A stretch of DNA of 18,984 bases from assembly GCA_964463145.1 (NCBI GenBank), contig CAYXBG010000027.1:1-18984 (forward strand), written 5' to 3'. Below the pieces are notes generated by a model. The model did not search any database and had not been told where the DNA came from. It saw only the letters and a program-made list of their open reading frames with translations. Below are positions 16,162 to 18,984 of this stretch, one piece after another; the first letter of the stretch is position 1; every line of letters begins with the position of its first letter. Origin of the DNA: CAYXBG01 sp964463145 (GTDB taxonomy: Bacteria; Acidobacteriota; UBA6911; RPQK01; CBDAPI01). A program made the position numbers and the translations under genes.

Positions 16162-17211
16162 ATGATTAAAACCATTGAGTGGACGGATGAGGGTGTAGTA
16201 ATGATTGACCAGCGGCGTCTTCCTACAGAAGAGATATACAACACCTACCGTGTTGTTGAAGAAGTAGCTGAAGCAATTGTAGAAATGGTAATACGAGGTG
16301 CTCCGGCAATCGGAGTTGCCGCAGCCATGGGAATTGCCCTGGGCATAAAGAATCTAATCGACGATGATACGGTGGAGGAAGATTTTGAGCGGGTCTGTAA
16401 TGTCATCTATCAAACTCGCCCCACGGCGCAAAATCTTTTCTGGGCGATTGAAAGGATGAAAGGGGTTTTCGAAAAGCATAAACACTGCTCTTTACCTGAG
16501 ATACAGACAGCCCTCCAAGAGGAGGCAATTCTGATCCATGGGGAAGACATCCGCATTAATCGACAGATTGGGTTGAATGGACAGCAATTACTCGAGTCCG
16601 GGTGGAAGGTCCTAACCCACTGTAATGCAGGAGCGCTAGCAACAGCTGGATATGGGACTGCTTTGGGTGTTATCCGGGCGGCAGTTGAAACAGGTAAAAA
16701 GATTGAGGTTTTTGCGGATGAGACTCGTCCTTTCCTTCAGGGAGCACGCTTGACTGCCTGGGAAATGATGCGTGAAAACATTCCCTGCACATTGATAACT
16801 GACAGCATGGCTGGATATTTCATGAAAGAGAATGATGTACAGGCTGTTGTTGTTGGCTCCGATCGAATAGCTGGAAATGGTGACGTGGCAAACAAGATCG
16901 GCACCTACACGGTTGCTGTGCTAGCAAACCGGCACAATATTCCATTCTACGTGGCGGCTCCAATGTCTACGATTGACCGTGAGTGCGCGTCCGGTGCGCA
17001 AATCCCTATCGAGTTACGCGATACTCGTGAAGTGACTGAGATTAAGGGACATCAGTTGGCTCCAGAAGTGACGAGAGTGGCCAATCCGGCTTTCGATGTC
17101 ACTCCCAACGATCTGGTCACAGCTATAATTACAGAGGCAGGGGTTCTTCGGGCGCCATATACTGAATCCATCACCGAGATGTTTCAACAGGTCGAACTCG
17201 ATAACGCATGA
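16162..17211 (+). CDS. mtnA: Methylthioribose-1-phosphate isomerase
   Basis: A 349-residue aldose-ketose isomerase of the eIF2B-related family that turns 5-methylthioribose 1-phosphate into the ribulose form in methionine salvage. RGAPAIG at 45-51 and TRPTAQNLFWAIERM near 85-99 are the family substrate-binding motifs. The catalytic pair is C154 in HCNAGALATAGYGTALG and D234 in VGSDRIAGNGDVANKIGT, both with the expected 80-residue spacing seen in the Bacillus enzyme. FADETRPFLQGARLTAWE is also conserved. ATG 16162 gives the usual MIKTIEW beginning; a TTG at 16126 would add 12 residues. No strong ribosome site precedes it. No other salvage gene is in the window. Its last four bases overlap the start of tsaD. 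Some MtnA-like proteins act on ribose 1,5-bisphosphate or other substrates, but these motifs fit MtnA best. Confidence 0.92.
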   Translation: MIKTIEWTDEGVVMIDQRRLPTEEIYNTYRVVEEVAEAIVEMVIRGAPAIGVAAAMGIALGIKNLIDDDTVEEDFERVCNVIYQTRPTAQNLFWAIERMKGVFEKHKHCSLPEIQTALQEEAILIHGEDIRINRQIGLNGQQLLESGWKVLTHCNAGALATAGYGTALGVIRAAVETGKKIEVFADETRPFLQGARLTAWEMMRENIPCTLITDSMAGYFMKENDVQAVVVGSDRIAGNGDVANKIGTYTVAVLANRHNIPFYVAAPMSTIDRECASGAQIPIELRDTREVTEIKGHQLAPEVTRVANPAFDVTPNDLVTAIITEAGVLRAPYTESITEMFQQVELDNA

Positions 17212-18245
17212 TTATTTTGGGTCTTGAGTCAAGCTGTGACGACACAGCAGCGGCTCTGCTCACAGAACGGAAGATCCTCTCTAGTATAGTTGCGTCCCAG
17301 GAAAAAACACATCATCCCTATGGAGGAGTAGTTCCTGAATTAGCAAGCCGTGAGCACACCGAGAACATATGTTTTGTGGTAGAACGAACGCTTTGCGATG
17401 CAGGTATTGATTTTTCAGAAATTGATGCTATTGCTGTAACTCAGGGACCTGGTTTGATGGGGGCCTTACTGGTAGGGCTCTGTTACGCGAAAGGACTAGC
17501 TTTTTCTCTCGATGTCCCTCTGGTTGGTGTCAACCATCTGCAAGGGCATATGGCGTCGATCTTTTTTGACCACCCTCGGGCGGAATACCCAGCTCTCTCA
17601 CTTGTAGTCTCAGGAGGGCATACGAGTCTTTTCTACATGCAGTCCGACTCTGAGTTTGAGGAAATAGCAAGAACATTGGATGATGCCGCGGGAGAGGCTC
17701 TAGATAAAATGGCGAAGCTTTTGGGGCTCGGTTATCCAGGTGGTCCCGTGTTGGACCGTCTATCTGGAGGGGGCAATCCTGAAGTAATACGTTTTTCTCT
17801 TCCCAAAATCAGCAGTGGGGAACTAGCCTTTAGTTTTTCGGGCCTGAAGTCTGCTGCTGCCCGTGTCTTTTCAGAGGCGAATTGGAAGCCCTTATCCTCC
17901 GGTTCTGGATCAGATGTGAGTGTCATTCCAGAAGAGATTCTTGACTTCATAGCCAGCTATCAAAAGGCTGTTGTTGATCAGATATTAGATCGTTTAGAAA
18001 AGGCTCTCGAGGGTCGTGATGTAGCATCAATTCATATATCTGGAGGAGTTTCGTGTAATTCAGAATTGAGATACCGTTCTCAAAATCTCTTCAAGAACCT
18101 GGGTGTGCCGGTATATTTTCCTAATCCCAGCCTTACAACAGATAATGCAGCTATGATAGCCCTCGCAGGAGCTCGGAGGCTTGAGAACGGTCAAGAAGAT
18201 TCATGGGATCTAAAGGCTAATCCGAATCTTCCTTTTTATCGGTAG
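17208..18245 (+). CDS. tsaD: tRNA t6A threonylcarbamoyltransferase TsaD
   Basis: A 345-residue Kae1/TsaD ATPase-fold protein. With TsaB and TsaE it transfers the threonylcarbamoyl group made by TsaC to A37 of ANN-decoding tRNAs. MIILGLESSCDDTAAALL is the family N terminus. The iron-binding H110 and H114 lie in NHLQGHMAS. SGGHTSL, LDDAAGEALDKMAKLLGLGYPGGP and, near the C terminus, ISGGVSCN and TDNAAMIA follow in the standard order. The start shares ATGA with the mtnA stop and has no clear ribosome site of its own, so translation probably depends on ribosomes ending mtnA. The other t6A genes are not in the window. Confidence 0.96.
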   Translation: MIILGLESSCDDTAAALLTERKILSSIVASQEKTHHPYGGVVPELASREHTENICFVVERTLCDAGIDFSEIDAIAVTQGPGLMGALLVGLCYAKGLAFSLDVPLVGVNHLQGHMASIFFDHPRAEYPALSLVVSGGHTSLFYMQSDSEFEEIARTLDDAAGEALDKMAKLLGLGYPGGPVLDRLSGGGNPEVIRFSLPKISSGELAFSFSGLKSAAARVFSEANWKPLSSGSGSDVSVIPEEILDFIASYQKAVVDQILDRLEKALEGRDVASIHISGGVSCNSELRYRSQNLFKNLGVPVYFPNPSLTTDNAAMIALAGARRLENGQEDSWDLKANPNLPFYR

Positions 18246-18269
18246 CCCCACTAGACAGGAGGGTTAGTT

Positions 18270-18479
18270 TTGTCAATGAAGGGGATCCAATACGAGGAAC
18301 TGGAAAACTATTTGGAAGTTGTTATTGGTCTCCTAAACGGTATGAAGGTTGAAGAAGCACACCTAATGTTGTCCGAGTATCTAGCGCAAAAACCAGAAGA
18401 ATTGACCGACAAACTGGAAAAATTCCTGGTGGAATTATTTTTCGCGAAATGCCGTAGGGATTTTCATGGGCTGTCTTAA
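18270..18479 (+). CDS. Small hypothetical protein, 69 residues
   Basis: I do not recognise this protein. It is acidic and rich in Leu and Glu, reading MSMKGIQYEELENYLEVVIG at the start, and is probably all helix (two or three amphipathic helices), with no membrane segment or signal peptide; it has one Cys (in AKCRRD). AGGAGGG at 18257-18263 lies 6 nt before a TTG at 18270 and 12 nt before an ATG at 18276. The spacing favours the TTG start, though either is possible, the ATG giving 67 residues. The strong ribosome site and its position 24 bp after tsaD, on the same strand, argue that it is a real gene. Function unknown; a small helical partner or regulator protein would fit, but nothing shows this. 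Confidence 0.6.
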   Translation: MSMKGIQYEELENYLEVVIGLLNGMKVEEAHLMLSEYLAQKPEELTDKLEKFLVELFFAKCRRDFHGLS

Positions 18480-18561
18480 GGTGACTGGGCTGCTTGGAAG
18501 TTGTGAGGAAGAGAAATGAGAGCCAGGATTTTCGGCTATTAGTCCTGATTGGAAGAATTTG

Positions 18562-18984
18562 ATGAGTATATGGAGCAAAAACTTCACGGTTTCAGATCTT
18601 GAGGAACGAAATAAAGGAACCATGATTGAATATTTGGATATTCAGATCACGGAAGTAGGGGACGATTTTTTAAAGGGTGATATGCCAGTTGACGATCGTA
18701 CCAAGCAGCCGGCAGGAATCATGCATGGTGGGGCGTCATTGGTGTTAGCGGAGACCCTTGGAAGTACGGCGGCCAACCTGGTTGTGGATGAGAGTCGATA
18801 TCAATGTGTTGGGATGGAGATCAATGCTAATCATATCCGTTCTGTAAGAGAGGGACGTGTTTCAGGGATAGCAAAGCCACACCATCTGGGGCGCAGTACT
18901 CAGGTTTGGGAAATTCTGATTTATAATGGAGAAGAGCAGCTCCTTTGTGTTAGTCGACTCAGTGTAAGTGTTCTGAAACGGTTT
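18562..18984 (+). CDS. Hotdog-fold acyl-CoA thioesterase, YdiI/MenI-like (3' end cut)
   Basis: The frame is open from ATG 18562 to the window edge, giving 141 residues with no stop, so the C terminus lies outside. It resembles E. coli YdiI/MenI (about 136 residues) along nearly its whole length: MSIWSKNFTVSDLEERN at the start, GDMPVDDRT, then MHGGASLVLAETLGS with H55, G56, G57 and the catalytic acid E64, and NANHIRSVREGRV and HLGRSTQVWEI further on. YdiI hydrolyses 1,4-dihydroxy-2-naphthoyl-CoA in menaquinone synthesis and other acyl-CoAs; relatives include PaaI-type enzymes, so the exact substrate is open. GGAAG lies 7 nt upstream. It is 82 bp downstream of the small gene on the same strand. 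Only the last few residues are likely to be missing. Confidence 0.88.
   Translation, partial: MSIWSKNFTVSDLEERNKGTMIEYLDIQITEVGDDFLKGDMPVDDRTKQPAGIMHGGASLVLAETLGSTAANLVVDESRYQCVGMEINANHIRSVREGRVSGIAKPHHLGRSTQVWEILIYNGEEQLLCVSRLSVSVLKRF

Noticed and set aside
1..18984. Search for CRISPR repeats, insertion sequences, phage genes, toxin-antitoxin or defence genes.
   Set aside because: No regularly spaced repeats, transposase, integrase or terminal inverted repeats were seen; all sizeable genes belong to known housekeeping or metabolic families, so there is no support here for an undescribed mobile or defence system.

Overview
This is an ordinary-looking, densely coded chromosomal segment from a bacterium with roughly balanced base composition. 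I see no phage, insertion sequence, CRISPR array, tRNA or rRNA. Shine-Dalgarno sites of the AGGAGG type and two exported M16 proteases with clear signal peptides point to a bacterium, probably with a Gram-negative envelope. The gene set (YugP-type protease, LepA-HemW, a split M16 protease, Gfo/Idh oxidoreductase, short xylose isomerase) is compatible with an uncultured Acidobacteriota-like or similar environmental lineage. The phylum cannot be settled from sequence reading alone.

Layout. Bases 24-3807 (minus strand) carry lepA, hemW and a membrane zinc protease, with lepA and hemW overlapping by 8 bp. A divergent regulatory gap follows. On the plus strand, 4137-7234 encodes a secreted M16 pair: a catalytic subunit with the zinc motif, then a partner that lacks it. 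metK (7443-8603) follows after a 208-nt leader and ends convergently with a rhomboid protease (8666-9379, minus). Divergent from the rhomboid gene are rpiA and a Gfo/Idh/MocA oxidoreductase. These converge on a minus-strand xylB-xylA operon (11486-14178), so three or four sugar genes sit together. A 547-bp gap without a convincing gene separates xylB from a plus-strand run: thyA, folA, mtnA, tsaD, a 69-residue orphan protein, and a YdiI/MenI-like hotdog thioesterase cut by the window edge.

How the genes work together. thyA and folA form the thymidylate/folate cycle: ThyA makes dihydrofolate and FolA reduces it. MetK makes S-adenosylmethionine, and MtnA acts in recycling the methylthioadenosine formed when that cofactor is used; the other salvage genes are not here. 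TsaD finishes the t6A base on ANN-decoding tRNAs and LepA acts on the ribosome. XylA and XylB turn xylose into xylulose 5-phosphate, which enters the same non-oxidative pentose phosphate pathway as RpiA.

I found no convincing undescribed system. The items most worth a second look are the enlarged spacing in the M16 zinc site, the paired TAATC-type palindromes upstream of xylB, the GC-rich hairpin between folA and mtnA, the metK leader, and the orphan 69-residue gene.
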